This document shows positions 17,710 to 26,688 of a stretch of DNA of 64,000 nt, in pieces. Origin of the DNA: an uncultured Eubacteriales bacterium. Lineage in GTDB: Bacteria > Bacillota > Clostridia > Christensenellales > Aristaeellaceae. The position numbers were made by a program, and so were the translations under genes. The notes beneath the pieces were generated by a model. It was given only the letters and a program-made list of their open reading frames with translations. It was not told the DNA's origin and did not search any database. Location: assembly GCA_902795275.1 (NCBI GenBank), contig CADBKQ010000020.1, positions 36,222-100,221 on the forward strand, read 5' to 3'. How positions within the stretch are numbered: position 1 is the stretch's first letter; each line of letters opens with the position of its first letter.

Positions 17710-18162
17710 ATGAAATTTGCCATTGCCTGCGATCCGGCGGGCGTGCCGCTGAAGGAGCCGATCAAGGAAACCTTAAAGGAACTGGGCATCGAAACCGTGG
17801 ATTTCGGCATCAACGAGGGCGACCCGCGGGATTATCCCATCTTTGCCGTTCGCGCCGCCAACGCGGTCATCAGCGGGGAATGCGACCGGGGCATCATCCT
17901 CTGCGGCACCGGCGTGGGCATTTCCATCGCCGCCAACAAGGTGAAGGGCATTCGCTGCTGCTGCTGCTCCGACGCGTACAGCGCCAAGATGAGCCGCGCC
18001 CACAACGACGCCAACATGCTGGCCCTGGGCGGCCGCGTCATCGCGCCGGAGCTGGCCAAGCTGATCGTGGAAATCTGGGTCAAAACGCCTTTCGAGGGCG
18101 GACGGCACCAACGGAGAATTGATATGTTCTCCTTAATCGAGGAAGGAAAACCCGTGGAGTAA
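17710..18162 (+). CDS. rpiB: RpiB/LacA/LacB family sugar-phosphate isomerase
   Basis: A 150-residue isomerase that interconverts ribose 5-phosphate and ribulose 5-phosphate (or related sugars such as allose- or galactose-6-phosphate). It shows the N-terminal CDPAG, the catalytic Cys65 in CGTGVGISIAANK, and the SRAHNDANMLALGGR segment. A run of four cysteines (RCCCCSD, near residue 85) stands where other members have varied small residues. AAAGGAGG precedes the ATG. Exact substrate is not decided by the motifs. Confidence 0.88.
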   Translation: MKFAIACDPAGVPLKEPIKETLKELGIETVDFGINEGDPRDYPIFAVRAANAVISGECDRGIILCGTGVGISIAANKVKGIRCCCCSDAYSAKMSRAHNDANMLALGGRVIAPELAKLIVEIWVKTPFEGGRHQRRIDMFSLIEEGKPVE

Positions 18163-18164
18163 TG

Positions 18165-18230
18165 CTGGGGGAAACCGCTCTTTGGGGGCCAAAGAGCGGT
18201 TTCCCCCAGACCCCCTTCCGAGAAAGCCAT
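18165..18230 (+). repeat. GGGGGAAACCGCTC hairpin element, copy 2
   Basis: Perfect 20-bp arms (18165-18209) with a GGGGC loop, then the tail ACCCCCTTCCGAGAAAGCC. It starts 2 bp after the rpiB stop, in the same orientation relative to its gene as copy 1. Confidence 0.85.
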
Positions 18231-18282
18231 AAAAGGTGATTTCGTAGCAATTACAAAACAACGGATTTGAAGTGAACGAAAT

Positions 18283-18762
18283 ATGCCAAAACAAGAAAAA
18301 ACCAACGTCATGCGCACGCTGGAGCGCTTAAAAATTCCCTATCAGGAGCATTTCTACGGCGGCACCGGGGCCATCAGCGGGGTGGAGGTGGCGGCGGTCT
18401 TGGGCGAAGACCCGGCCCGCACCTTCAAAACCTTAGTGACTGTGGGCAAAAGCAAAACCCATTATGTGTTCATGGTGCCCGTGGCGGAGGAACTGGACTT
18501 GAAGAAAGCCGCCGCCGCGGTGGGGGAGAAGGCCATCGAGATGATCAAGAGCAAGGAGCTTTTGCCCCTCACCGGCTACATCCACGGCGGCTGCTCGCCC
18601 ATCGGGATGAAGAAACAGTTCCGCACCGTCATCCACGAAACCGCGCCGGGCTTCGATACCATCCTGTTCAGCGGGGGGAAGATCGGCTGTCAGGTGGAAT
18701 GCTCCCTGGAGGGATTGAGAAAAGCCGTGCCTGTGGAAACCGCCGATGTGATCGTCCGTTGA
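18283..18762 (+). CDS. ybaK: YbaK/EbsC-type aminoacyl-tRNA deacylase
   Basis: A 159-residue protein of the YbaK (Cys-tRNA-Pro deacylase) family, which removes wrongly attached amino acids from tRNA. Conserved stretches are RTFKTLVTVGKS (with the catalytic lysine), YVFMVPVAEELDLKKAA, GYIHGGCSPIGMKK, and a final FSGGKIGCQVE. Cytoplasmic, standard length. It follows rpiB and a hairpin element and lies 35 bp before the aldo/keto reductase gene. Confidence 0.9.
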   Translation: MPKQEKTNVMRTLERLKIPYQEHFYGGTGAISGVEVAAVLGEDPARTFKTLVTVGKSKTHYVFMVPVAEELDLKKAAAAVGEKAIEMIKSKELLPLTGYIHGGCSPIGMKKQFRTVIHETAPGFDTILFSGGKIGCQVECSLEGLRKAVPVETADVIVR

Positions 18763-18797
18763 GAATCGTCCGACAAGAACCGATAAGGAGTGATTTC

Positions 18798-19790
18798 ATG
18801 CCCTACGTCCCCGATGCGTCCCGCTACGCCGCCATGCAGTACCGCCGGTGCGGAAACAGCGGCGTGATGCTGCCGATTCTTTCCCTGGGCCTGTGGCACA
18901 ACTTCGGGGCCATCACGCCCTTTGAGACCCAGCAGGCCATGCTGCGCACCGCCTTCGACCATGGCATCACCCACTTTGATCTGGCCAATAACTACGGCCC
19001 GCCCTACGGCGAAGCCGAGCGGAACTTCGGCCTTCACATGGAGCGGGACTTCCGCCCCTACCGGGACGAATTGTTCATCTCCACCAAAGCGGGCTACGAC
19101 ATGTGGCCGGGGCCTTACGGCGACCACGGCAGCCGGAAGTACCTGATGGCGTCCATCGACCAGTCCCTGAAACGCATGAAGCTGGACTACGTGGACGTGT
19201 TCTACCACCACCGCCCCGACCCGGACACGCCCATCGAGGAAACCATGGGCGCGCTGGATCAGATCGTGCGCAGCGGCAAGGCGCTGTACGTGGGCATTTC
19301 CAATTACGGGCCTGAGCAGGCGCGGGCGGCCATCCGGGAATTAAAGCGCCTGGGCACGCCCTGCCTCATCCACCAGCCCAGCTATTCCATGCTGAACCGC
19401 TGGATCGAGGACGGCCTCACCAACGTGCTCCGGGAAGAGAAGGTGGGCTGCATCTGCTTCGCGCCTCTGGCCAACGGTCTGCTGACCGGCAAGTACCTGG
19501 ACGGCATTCCCGCCGATTCCCGCATGGCGAAGGACGGGCGCTATCTGAAGCCCGCCGCCCTGACGGATGAAAAGCTGGACAAAGTTCGCGCGCTGAAAGA
19601 CATTGCCGAGCAGCGCGGGCAAAGGCTGCACCACTTGGCCCTGCAATGGGTGCTGCGCGATTCCGTGGTCACTTCCGCTCTCATCGGCGCCAGCCGCCCG
19701 GAGCAGATCATCGACAATCTGAGCATCCTGAACGCCCCGCCGCTGACGGAAGAAGAATTGAAGCAGATTGAAAGTGTTCTAAAGAATTAG
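18798..19790 (+). CDS. Aldo/keto reductase, YghZ-like
   Basis: A 330-residue NADPH-dependent reductase of the group that includes L-glyceraldehyde-3-phosphate reductase. The catalytic tyrosine is in HFDLANNYGPPYGEAE, the lysine in FISTKAGYDMWPGPYG and the histidine in VDVFYHHRPD; the cofactor site SALIGASRPEQI is near the C-terminus. AAGGAG places the start at 18798 rather than at an earlier in-frame codon. The TAG stop (19788-19790) is followed at once by an AGTTCTA heptad tract. Confidence 0.9.
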   Translation: MPYVPDASRYAAMQYRRCGNSGVMLPILSLGLWHNFGAITPFETQQAMLRTAFDHGITHFDLANNYGPPYGEAERNFGLHMERDFRPYRDELFISTKAGYDMWPGPYGDHGSRKYLMASIDQSLKRMKLDYVDVFYHHRPDPDTPIEETMGALDQIVRSGKALYVGISNYGPEQARAAIRELKRLGTPCLIHQPSYSMLNRWIEDGLTNVLREEKVGCICFAPLANGLLTGKYLDGIPADSRMAKDGRYLKPAALTDEKLDKVRALKDIAEQRGQRLHHLALQWVLRDSVVTSALIGASRPEQIIDNLSILNAPPLTEEELKQIESVLKN

Positions 19791-19898
19791 TTCTAAGTTC
19801 AAAGTTCTAAGTTCCAAGCCAGAATGACAGCCGCAAATTGTAACTGAAAAACTCAGAACGATACAGCTTAGAACTTAGAACTAAGAACTTAGAACTTA
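19789..19898. repeat. Heptad palindrome, AGTTCTA type, copy 1
   Basis: Left arm AGTTCTA AGTTCAA AGTTCTA AGTTCCA from 19789; inverted right arm CTTAGAACTTAGAACTAAG and onward to 19898. The core (about 19819-19865) has no clear gene or signal. The element fills almost the whole gap between the reductase stop and the GH51 ribosome binding site. Confidence 0.88.
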
Positions 19899-19936
19899 AA
19901 AACTGCACAAAAAACCAGCGAAAGGAAAGATGCCCC

Positions 19937-21409
19937 ATGAACAAACTGATCGTCAACACGGAAGTCACCAAGGGCCACATCAGCAAGGACCTCCAAGGCC
20001 AGTTCTCCGAGCACCTGGGCCGCTGCATCTACGGCGGACTGTACGTGGGCGAGAACAGCGAAATCCCCAATGTGAACGGCATGCGCTCCGACGTGGTGAA
20101 GGCGCTCAAGGAAGTGGGCCTGCCCGTGCTGCGCTGGCCCGGCGGGTGCTTTGCCGATGAATATCATTGGCAGGACGGCATCGGCCCCAAGGAAAAGCGC
20201 AAGAAAATGGTAAACACCCACTGGGGCGGCGTCACCGAGGACAACAGCTTCGGCACCCACGAATTCTTCGAGCTGTGCAAACAAATCGGCTGCGACACGT
20301 ACGTCAACGGCAACGTGGGCAGCGGCACGGTGCGGGAAATGAATGAATGGGTGGAGTACATGACCTTTGAGGGCGTGTCTCCCATGGCGAACCTGCGCAA
20401 GGAAAACGGCAGCGAGGAAGCCTTCCCCCTCAAATACTTCGCCATGGGCAACGAGCCCTGGGGCTGCGGCGGCAACATGACCGCCGAATATTACGCCAAC
20501 GAATACCGCAAGTACCAGACCTACGTGCGCCAGTACGGCAAACAAAAGGTGTTCAAGATCGCCGCCGGGGCCAACAGCGCGGACTACCACTGGACGGAAA
20601 CGCTGATGAAGAACGCGGGCCAGTTCATGGACGGCCTGTCCGTGCACTATTACACCGTGCCCCACGATTGGGCGCACAAGGGCAGCGCCCTGGGCTTCAC
20701 CGAGGCGGACTACTTCGACACCCTGAAAAAAGCCCTGTTCATTGACGAACTGATCACCCGCAACTGCGCCATCATGGATCGCTATGACAAGGACAAGCGC
20801 GTGGCCCTGATCGTGGACGAATGGGGCACCTGGTACGACGTAGAAGAAGGCACCAACCCCGGCTTCCTCTACCAGCAGAACTCCATGCGGGACGCGATGG
20901 TGGCGGGTCTGAGCCTGAACATCTTCAACAAGCACTGCGACCGGGTGCGCATGGCGAACATCGCCCAGCTGGTGAACGTGCTCCAGGCCATGATCCTGAC
21001 GGAAGGCCCGCGGATGCTGCTGACGCCCACCTATTTCGTGTTCAAGCTGTTCAAGGAGCACCAGGAGAACGAACTGCTGGACAGCCACATCCTGACCGGG
21101 GACGTGGAACTGGACGGCGTGAAGCTGCCCGCCGTGCAGGAATCCTGCTCCATCGCGCCCGACGGGACTGTGCATATTACTTTGGTGAATCCCGGCCTGA
21201 AAGACAGCCAGGTGCTCACCATCGAAACCAACGGCCTGCATCCCACCCATGTGGTGGGCCGGATGCTGACCGGGGCCATGGACGCCCACAACACCTTCGA
21301 CGATCCCGATCAGGTGGCGGATCAGCCCTTCGTCAGCTTCACCGTCACCAAGCACGGCCTCATCGCCACCCTGCCCCCTTGCAGCGTGGTGCATCTGGCA
21401 GTGAAGTGA
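19937..21409 (+). CDS. GH51 alpha-L-arabinofuranosidase
   Basis: A 490-residue retaining enzyme that removes alpha-L-arabinofuranosyl side chains from arabinan, arabinoxylan or pectin. N-terminal GQFSEHLGRCIYGGLYVG is the family signature; the acid/base is Glu173 in AMGNEPWGCGG and the nucleophile Glu295 in VDEWGTW; the C-terminal part is the beta-sandwich domain. No signal peptide, so it works on imported oligosaccharides. AAAGGAAAG precedes the ATG. Its function fits with the GH120 xylosidase and the rhamnogalacturonan locus. The TGA stop is followed at once by a GGGATTA-type heptad tract. Confidence 0.95.
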   Translation: MNKLIVNTEVTKGHISKDLQGQFSEHLGRCIYGGLYVGENSEIPNVNGMRSDVVKALKEVGLPVLRWPGGCFADEYHWQDGIGPKEKRKKMVNTHWGGVTEDNSFGTHEFFELCKQIGCDTYVNGNVGSGTVREMNEWVEYMTFEGVSPMANLRKENGSEEAFPLKYFAMGNEPWGCGGNMTAEYYANEYRKYQTYVRQYGKQKVFKIAAGANSADYHWTETLMKNAGQFMDGLSVHYYTVPHDWAHKGSALGFTEADYFDTLKKALFIDELITRNCAIMDRYDKDKRVALIVDEWGTWYDVEEGTNPGFLYQQNSMRDAMVAGLSLNIFNKHCDRVRMANIAQLVNVLQAMILTEGPRMLLTPTYFVFKLFKEHQENELLDSHILTGDVELDGVKLPAVQESCSIAPDGTVHITLVNPGLKDSQVLTIETNGLHPTHVVGRMLTGAMDAHNTFDDPDQVADQPFVSFTVTKHGLIATLPPCSVVHLAVK

Positions 21410-21684
21410 GGGAGTAGGGATTAGGCAATAGGCATTAGGCAATAGGCAATAGGGATTGTTCGCTTGTCATCCTGAGCATCCCCGCAGCGGAGCAAGGGGA
21501 TCAGCGAAGGATCTCCAGGCTGGTTGATATGCAGCTTGGATAATCCAGTTGTAATGAGATCCTTCGCTTACCCCTTCGACTCCGCTCAGGGCAGGCTCCT
21601 CCGCTTCGCTCCATGGTGCTCAGGATGACATGAGGGGCTCTCCCTAATCCCTAATGCCTAATCCCTAATCCCTATTGCCTATTC
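21410..21684. repeat. Composite element: heptad arms (GGGATTA type) around a MITE-like core
   Basis: Left arm 21410-21457 has units such as GGGATTA, GGCAATA, GGCATTA; the core 21465-21630 has TGTCATCCTGAGC and GCTCAGGATGACA ends; the right arm 21641-21684 is the inverted heptad set (TCCCTAA, TGCCTAA). The composite fills the entire space from the GH51 stop to the next small gene. Confidence 0.9.
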
Positions 21685-21692
21685 ATTTGAAC

Positions 21693-21947
21693 ATGTCCGA
21701 AAACAAAAAGTGCAAGCGCTGTCTCCTCCGCGAGGCGTTCCCAGCGGACTATGAAAAGTATGTGGCCGGGCTGCTGACAAAAATCCCGGAAAGCGCCAAG
21801 GCGTCTGATGCGCAGTATCAGCAGCGCATAGGTGTCTGTTCCGCTTGCGATCAATTGCAAAACGGCACCTGTATGGGCTGCGGCTGCCTGGTGGAACTGC
21901 GGGCGGCGTACAAAAAAGAAAAATGCCCCTTTCGGAAATGGCAGTGA
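21693..21947 (+). CDS. Small Cys-rich protein, DUF6171-like
   Basis: An 84-residue protein with two cysteine pairs near the N-terminus and middle (CKRCLLRE, CSACDQLQNGTCMGCGC) and a final cysteine in KCPF, suggesting a small zinc or metal-binding fold. CKRCLLRE is the hallmark of a Clostridia family I recall as DUF6171; function unknown. No convincing ribosome binding site is visible because the repeat arm abuts the start. Its TGA is followed after 2 bases by a CAGAGTA heptad tract. Confidence 0.6.
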   Translation: MSENKKCKRCLLREAFPADYEKYVAGLLTKIPESAKASDAQYQQRIGVCSACDQLQNGTCMGCGCLVELRAAYKKEKCPFRKWQ

Positions 21948-21949
21948 TT

Positions 21950-22077
21950 CAGAGTACAAAGAGCAGAGTGCAGAGTACAGAGTACAGAGTACAGATCATA
22001 AAGTGTGCGCGATAGGGCTTTCTATCGTTGGCAATGTATATCAATCTGAACTCTGTACTCTGCTCTCTGTACTCTTT
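21950..22077. repeat. Heptad palindrome, CAGAGTA type
   Basis: Left arm with CAGAGTA, CAGAGTG and repeated CAGAGTA units (21950-21995); inverted right arm GAACTCTGTACTCTGCTC and onward (22046-22077). The arms begin 2 bp after the stop of the small Cys-rich gene and end just before the murG promoter. Confidence 0.85.
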
Positions 22078-22089
22078 TCTTCTGCCCTG

Positions 22090-22118
22090 TTGTATCTTCC
22101 CGCTCAATTTGATATAAT
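22090..22118 (+). promoter_or_regulatory. Promoter of murG
   Basis: TTGTAT (22090-22095), 17-bp spacer, TATAAT (22113-22118), about 49 bp before the TTG start. Confidence 0.7.
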
Positions 22119-22166
22119 AGGAATAAGGCCCCGGACAGGAGTGGGGCTTCAGGGAGGAATGAAGCG

Positions 22167-23231
22167 TTGAAACGCATTGTGTTGACCGGCGGCGGCACGG
22201 CGGGGCATGTGACCCCGCATCTGGCGATTTTGCCGCACCTGCTGAAAGAGGGCTACGATGTACACTACATCGGCACCGAGGAAGGCATCGAGCACAAAAT
22301 GATGACCATGGAGGGCGTGACCTACCATGCCGTCAAAAGCGGTAAGCTGCGCCGGTATTTCGATTGGAAGAACTTCACCGACCCCTTCCGGGTCATCGCG
22401 GGCGCGTTTCAGTCCGGACGGCTGATGGGCAGGCTCAAGCCCGACGTGTGCTTTTCCAAGGGCGGGTTTGTGTCGGTGCCGGTGGTCATTGGGGCGTGGC
22501 TCCACGGCGTGCCCGTGGTGTGCCACGAAAGCGACCTGACCCCCGGCCTGGCGAACAAGATCACTTCCAAGTTCGCCAAACGCATCGCCACTACCTTCCC
22601 CGAATGCGCAAAGGCTCTGGGCCAGAAGGCCACCTGCACCGGCACGCCCATGCGTCCGCAGATTTTTTCCGGCACCCGGGAGGGCGGGCTCAGGCTGACC
22701 GGCTTTTCCGGCAAGCGCCCCATCCTGATCATGATGGGCGGCTCCATCGGCGCCCAGCGGGTGAACGAAGCGCTGCGCGCCGCGCTGCCCCGCTTGCTCG
22801 AAACCATGGACGTGCTGCACCTGACCGGCAAGGGCAATCTGGACGAAAGCCTGAATACCCTGCCGGGGTATAAGCAGTTTGAGTTCCTGTCCGACGAGCT
22901 GCCCGACGCCCTGGCCTGCGCCGATCTGGTGCTGAGCCGCGCCGGGAGCAACGCCATCTGCGAATTCCAGGCCCTGCAAAAGCCCATGCTGCTGGTGCCT
23001 TATCCCAAGGGAGCCAGCCGGGGCGACCAGATTCTGAACGCCGAATCCTTCCGCAAGCGCGGCCTTTGCCACGTGCTGGCCCAGGAGAACATGACCGGCG
23101 ATACGCTGTATGAAGCCATCCTGGAATTGCAAAAGGACAAGGATACTCTGGTTCGGAACCTGAAAGCCGCCCCGCCCGCCGACGGCACCCTGCCGGTGCT
23201 GAAAATGATTCATGAAGTAGAAAAGAAATAA
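22167..23231 (+). CDS. murG: MurG: lipid II-forming N-acetylglucosaminyltransferase
   Basis: A 354-residue GT28 enzyme that adds GlcNAc to lipid I at the inner face of the membrane, making lipid II. The N-terminal GGGTAGHVTPHLAI loop, SKGGFVSVPVVIGA, HESDLTPGLANK, the MMGGSIGAQRVNE loop and the UDP-sugar motif SRAGSNAICEFQAL are all present. The start is a TTG with AGGGAGG ten bases upstream. An ATG just before it (22159) reads only MKR then stop, overlapping the TTG, and may tune initiation. It stands alone, outside a division/cell wall cluster, here. Confidence 0.95.
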   Translation: MKRIVLTGGGTAGHVTPHLAILPHLLKEGYDVHYIGTEEGIEHKMMTMEGVTYHAVKSGKLRRYFDWKNFTDPFRVIAGAFQSGRLMGRLKPDVCFSKGGFVSVPVVIGAWLHGVPVVCHESDLTPGLANKITSKFAKRIATTFPECAKALGQKATCTGTPMRPQIFSGTREGGLRLTGFSGKRPILIMMGGSIGAQRVNEALRAALPRLLETMDVLHLTGKGNLDESLNTLPGYKQFEFLSDELPDALACADLVLSRAGSNAICEFQALQKPMLLVPYPKGASRGDQILNAESFRKRGLCHVLAQENMTGDTLYEAILELQKDKDTLVRNLKAAPPADGTLPVLKMIHEVEKK

Positions 23232-23249
23232 GCCCATTGCAAAAGATTG

Positions 23250-23325
23250 TGGGGGGAAACCGCTCTTTGGAGGTCAAAGAGCGGTTTCCCCCCACGCCCC
23301 CTTTCCGAGAAAGCCATAAAGGGTG
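23250..23325 (+). repeat. GGGGGAAACCGCTC hairpin element, copy 3
   Basis: Arms GGGGGAAACCGCTCTTTG and CAAAGAGCGGTTTCCCCC with loop GAGGT, then tail CCCCCTTTCCGAGAAAGCC. It lies 20 bp after the murG stop, again in gene orientation. Confidence 0.85.
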
Positions 23326-23410
23326 ATTGAAAAGAGCCTTTTCTTGTTTCGTGGATTGCAGAAATGCTCCCCTTACAGAGTTTTACTTTGAACCCACAAA
23401 TAGATAAAAA

Positions 23411-23450
23411 CAACGCCCCGCCGGGAAAACCGACGGGGCGTGATCTTTTG
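23411..23450. terminator. Bidirectional terminator between murG and the surface protein gene
   Basis: ACGCCCCGCCGGG and its inverted copy CCGACGGGGCGT around an AAAA loop, with T-rich sequence on both outer sides, suited to both convergent genes. Confidence 0.8.
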
Positions 23451-23454
23451 TTTT

Positions 23455-25407
23455 TTATTCTTCATCCACCCGGCGTGAAGCGCGGCGGCGGCGGCGCAAA
23501 CTGTCCGAACCATCCTCGCCGGCAGCCGGTTCCTCAGCCTTGGGAGCAGCAGGCGTGTTGGTGCGGGTCACGCGGTAACCGCCCTGGTCGTCCACGGAAG
23601 GCATTTCTTCCTGTGCGGGCGCTTTCGTGGCGTCGCCCTCGGCGGCGGAGCGCAGCAGCTTTTCGTGGGGCAGAATGGCGGCCTTTTCCGGGTTCATTTT
23701 GTTGTAATCCGGCTTGAGTTCTTCCTCGGCGGTGTCTTCGTCGGGAATGTTCTCCGTGTCGCCGGCATCGTCGAAATCTTCGTCGTCCATCGGCTCGGTA
23801 TAATCGCGGCGTTCGGCTAGATCAAGATGGTCATACGCGGCCTTGGATTTGCGGTAGCGGTTCAGCCGCGCCAGGGAACTGATGGCAAAGAGCACCAGCG
23901 CAGCCCCAAACAGGCCCATCAGGCCCAGAATCACATAACGCAGCACATCCCGGCCCTGGGTCAGAAGCGGATCGACCGGCGCGCTGGTCACATAATCGGG
24001 CGGCGCCACCGTGACCACCGGTACCGTGGTCGGCGCGGGCGTGTTCTGGGCATAAGCGATGTGGATGGTATTGGAGTCAAACTTGACTTCGTTGTTCAGC
24101 GTATCCTTCAGCGTGGCGGTAAAACGGAACTGGCCTGCCTGAGGGATGCGGGCGTCGCGGTCCAGGGTAATGCTGGCGCCGGGTTCCAGGGATGCGATGG
24201 TATAGATTGGCGTCTTGCCGTGGGTAATGTCGATCTTTTCCGCTTTGATGTTGCTGTTGTTCGTCACGATCAGATGGAACCGCACGTCGGCCGGCTCGTG
24301 GGAAATCGTGTCCTGATCCGCCGTCAGGTTCAGCGTCAGCAGCAGCTGCTTTTCCGGGTCAAACACGCCGATGTGCAGCTCGTTGGACGTGAGCTTCTTG
24401 GTTTCGCCGGTGTTGTCCGGCAGGGTGGCGGTGGCCTTAAAGGTCACGCTCTCGGTGAGGATAAACTGTTTTTCCTCGGTCACGGTTTCCCCGGCGGGAA
24501 TGGAAATCCCGGTGGCCAGCGTTCCGGCTTTGGCGTCGGCGACGGTTACGTTCGAGTAGGAAATATTGCCTTCGTTGATAAAGGTCATCACCAGCGTGGC
24601 TTTGTCGCCGACATTCACCGCTTCGGCAGGCGTGGACAGCACGAATTTCAGCCCGGGCTTGGCCACCGGAATCACCGCGTCCTCGATCTGCACGGTCTGC
24701 GTTTTGCTGTCGCCGGCGGATTTGTAGGTGATGGTGGCGTTGCTCTTTAAATCGGCGCTGCCGATGTGGGAGGTGAAGGTCACGGTGGTTTTATCGCCGG
24801 GGGCGAGGGATTTGACGGTCTGGGTTTTCTTGGAAATATTTTCCTTCACGCGGATGTCGTTTAACTGCACGTTGCCGCTGTTGGTCAGTTCATAGATCAC
24901 GGAAGCCTGCTCGCCCTGGCGAACCACTTCCGGGCTGATCACCCGGTTCACGGACAGGGTTGCGTGCTCACCGAGATATTGCAGCTTGACGGTGGCCTGG
25001 CGGCTGACCTCGGCCAGAGCGCCGGTATCATCCTCCAGGTGGTAGCGCAGCTCGAAGGAAAGGCTGCCCGCGTTCAGCTGCTGCTGCGTCACGTTCCATG
25101 TGCCACTCCAGGAAGTGGATTCCCCGCTCTTGAGCTGGTAGGAGCCGCCGTCGCCAAAGGAGGCGACCACACCGCCGTCCGGATCATAAAGGGTGACGGG
25201 CAGCTTCATATCTTCATTGCCGGTGTTCGCCACATCCAGGGACACCGCCACTTCCCCGGGAGCGCTGAGCTGGTCGGGGGAAACCAGGATGGTAAAGGTC
25301 AGCGGATCCAGATCCGCCGCCAGGGCACAGGTACTCACTGAAAAGATGAGAATCAGCAGCAGGAGAATAAATGCTGCGGGGCGGAAAATGCTGCGGGCAA
25401 AGCTCAT
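23455..25407 (-). CDS. Cell-surface protein with repeated CARDB/Ig-like domains and a cytoplasmic tail
   Basis: 650 residues. A signal peptide (to about residue 30, ALAADLDP) precedes at least four beta-sandwich repeats with patterns like NTGNEDMKLPVTLYD, LTNSGNVQLNDIRV, FINEGNISYSNVTV and VTNNSNIKAEKIDI, typical of CARDB or DUF11-type domains. A Thr/Pro/Val spacer and one membrane helix (VILGLMGLFGAALVLFAI) follow, then a cytoplasmic acidic segment and an Arg-rich end (LRRRRRASRR). The start at 25407 follows AAGGAGGGATAGGGC. Probably an envelope scaffold or adhesin-like protein; partner unknown. Confidence 0.75.
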   Translation of the reverse strand: MSFARSIFRPAAFILLLLILIFSVSTCALAADLDPLTFTILVSPDQLSAPGEVAVSLDVANTGNEDMKLPVTLYDPDGGVVASFGDGGSYQLKSGESTSWSGTWNVTQQQLNAGSLSFELRYHLEDDTGALAEVSRQATVKLQYLGEHATLSVNRVISPEVVRQGEQASVIYELTNSGNVQLNDIRVKENISKKTQTVKSLAPGDKTTVTFTSHIGSADLKSNATITYKSAGDSKTQTVQIEDAVIPVAKPGLKFVLSTPAEAVNVGDKATLVMTFINEGNISYSNVTVADAKAGTLATGISIPAGETVTEEKQFILTESVTFKATATLPDNTGETKKLTSNELHIGVFDPEKQLLLTLNLTADQDTISHEPADVRFHLIVTNNSNIKAEKIDITHGKTPIYTIASLEPGASITLDRDARIPQAGQFRFTATLKDTLNNEVKFDSNTIHIAYAQNTPAPTTVPVVTVAPPDYVTSAPVDPLLTQGRDVLRYVILGLMGLFGAALVLFAISSLARLNRYRKSKAAYDHLDLAERRDYTEPMDDEDFDDAGDTENIPDEDTAEEELKPDYNKMNPEKAAILPHEKLLRSAAEGDATKAPAQEEMPSVDDQGGYRVTRTNTPAAPKAEEPAAGEDGSDSLRRRRRASRRVDEE

Positions 25408-25616
25408 TGCCCTATCCCTCCTTCCGAAAAGCGCGCCGGGGCGCCTGGAGCAATCAATTATTATATAGGTTATTTTAGTGCAAGAAAGCCAACCTGTCAA
25501 GCAAAGAGGATTGATTTTCATTCAAAAGAAAAGGTTTTTTACATATTTTTTTATCCTTTTTTCCGTTTCTTAACTTTTTTGCCCGATCAGACCGCTGCCG
25601 CCCGCTTTTTTCGACC

Positions 25617-26297
25617 TCATGGAATGGCAAAATTCAGCGCGTCGCTCATCTCCGGAACCTGCACGTAGGATTGGGGAACTTCCCCCACAATGATGGATTC
25701 CGCGATCAGCACCTGGCTGCCCAGCGAAACCTGCCGTGCCCCGCTGGGAATGACCAGCCGGACGGTGGTGCGAAGCGAAAGATAGATTTTGTGCCGGGTC
25801 TGGTTGATGCCCGCGGACTCGAATTCCGTGGAAAACGCCGCGGAAACGGCGCTGACCGGCACGATATGCACCCGGATCCTCGGCCCCAGCGCCGACAGGA
25901 AGGGCACGCCCAGGGCGGCGCCCAGCGGAATGGCGATGCTCTGCGCTTCGGCGCTTTCCAGCTTGGACTGGGCTTCCAGCGCGGTCACGGTGGCCAGCTC
26001 GTTCATGCGCACCGCGTTCGCCTGGAGCATGGTCACGCGGCCTTCCCGGTCTGTCTGCACCGTCATCATATCTTCATAAGTTACGGCTTCTTCCATCACG
26101 TCGCGCACCGCTTCGTGAATGTATTCCACCGCCATCGCTTCAGCCCGCGCGTAGGCCATGTCCAGAATTACCGATTCCAGGTTTCTTTCAAGCAGCAGCA
26201 GGATCAGCGCCGTCAGCAGCGCGGCCAGCACGGCCCGGCGGACCCAGCGCTTCAATATCCCGGACTTCCCGTTTGATGTTCCGCACTTCAACCGCAT
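25617..26297 (-). CDS. yunB: YunB-like sporulation protein
   Basis: A 226-residue protein with one N-terminal membrane helix (residues about 20-40) and the YunB pattern: AMAVEYIHEAVRDVM, a SIAIPLGAALGVPFLSALGPRIRVHIVP segment and FESAGINQTRHKIYLSLRTTVRLVIPS. In Bacillus, YunB is a SigE-dependent sporulation protein of unknown mechanism. It suggests a spore-forming lineage or a remnant of one. GGGGGAGGGGG precedes the ATG. The gap to the surface-protein gene (25408-25616) holds no gene. Confidence 0.85.
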   Translation of the reverse strand: MRLKCGTSNGKSGILKRWVRRAVLAALLTALILLLLERNLESVILDMAYARAEAMAVEYIHEAVRDVMEEAVTYEDMMTVQTDREGRVTMLQANAVRMNELATVTALEAQSKLESAEAQSIAIPLGAALGVPFLSALGPRIRVHIVPVSAVSAAFSTEFESAGINQTRHKIYLSLRTTVRLVIPSGARQVSLGSQVLIAESIIVGEVPQSYVQVPEMSDALNFAIP

Positions 26298-26465
26298 TTT
26301 TCCCCCTCCCCCGGAATACAGCGTATGCCGGAAAGGGAAGACTTTTGCCGCGAGAAATGTTAAAATAATTCATTTTAATGTTACAATTTCTTAATAACTT
26401 TTTCACAATTATGTAAAATGTGAAAAAAAACAGGATAAATACTTGTAAATATTTTTTCAGAATAG

Positions 26466-26494
26466 TTGATTTTTCCTTTACGATATGGTATATT
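26466..26494 (+). promoter_or_regulatory. Promoter of the Cys-motif repeat protein
   Basis: TTGATT, 17-bp spacer, TATATT (26489-26494). A leader of about 190 nt follows, with a CCGGG...CCCGG hairpin near 26550-26570; I cannot match it to a known riboswitch. Confidence 0.6.
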
Positions 26495-26688
26495 CTTTAT
26501 GAAGAAGAACAGCGAATGATTCCTTCCGATCCAAGCAGCCTGCATAGCTCATCCGGGTGGCTCAAGCCCGGGAACAGCCCCAGGTTTTGTCCCTCTTCAC
26601 GGAGAAAGGGAGGAAGATGCTTCTTCACCATCATTACAGCGGCTGCCGCGGAAAAGGGCGCACTGTAAAAATCAAGGAGGAAGAGGAA

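Noticed and set aside
26495..26688. Riboswitch in the long leader of the Cys-repeat protein
   Set aside because: I compared it with the c-di-GMP, ydaO, preQ1, SAM, glycine and T-box patterns I know and found no match; only a simple hairpin is visible.
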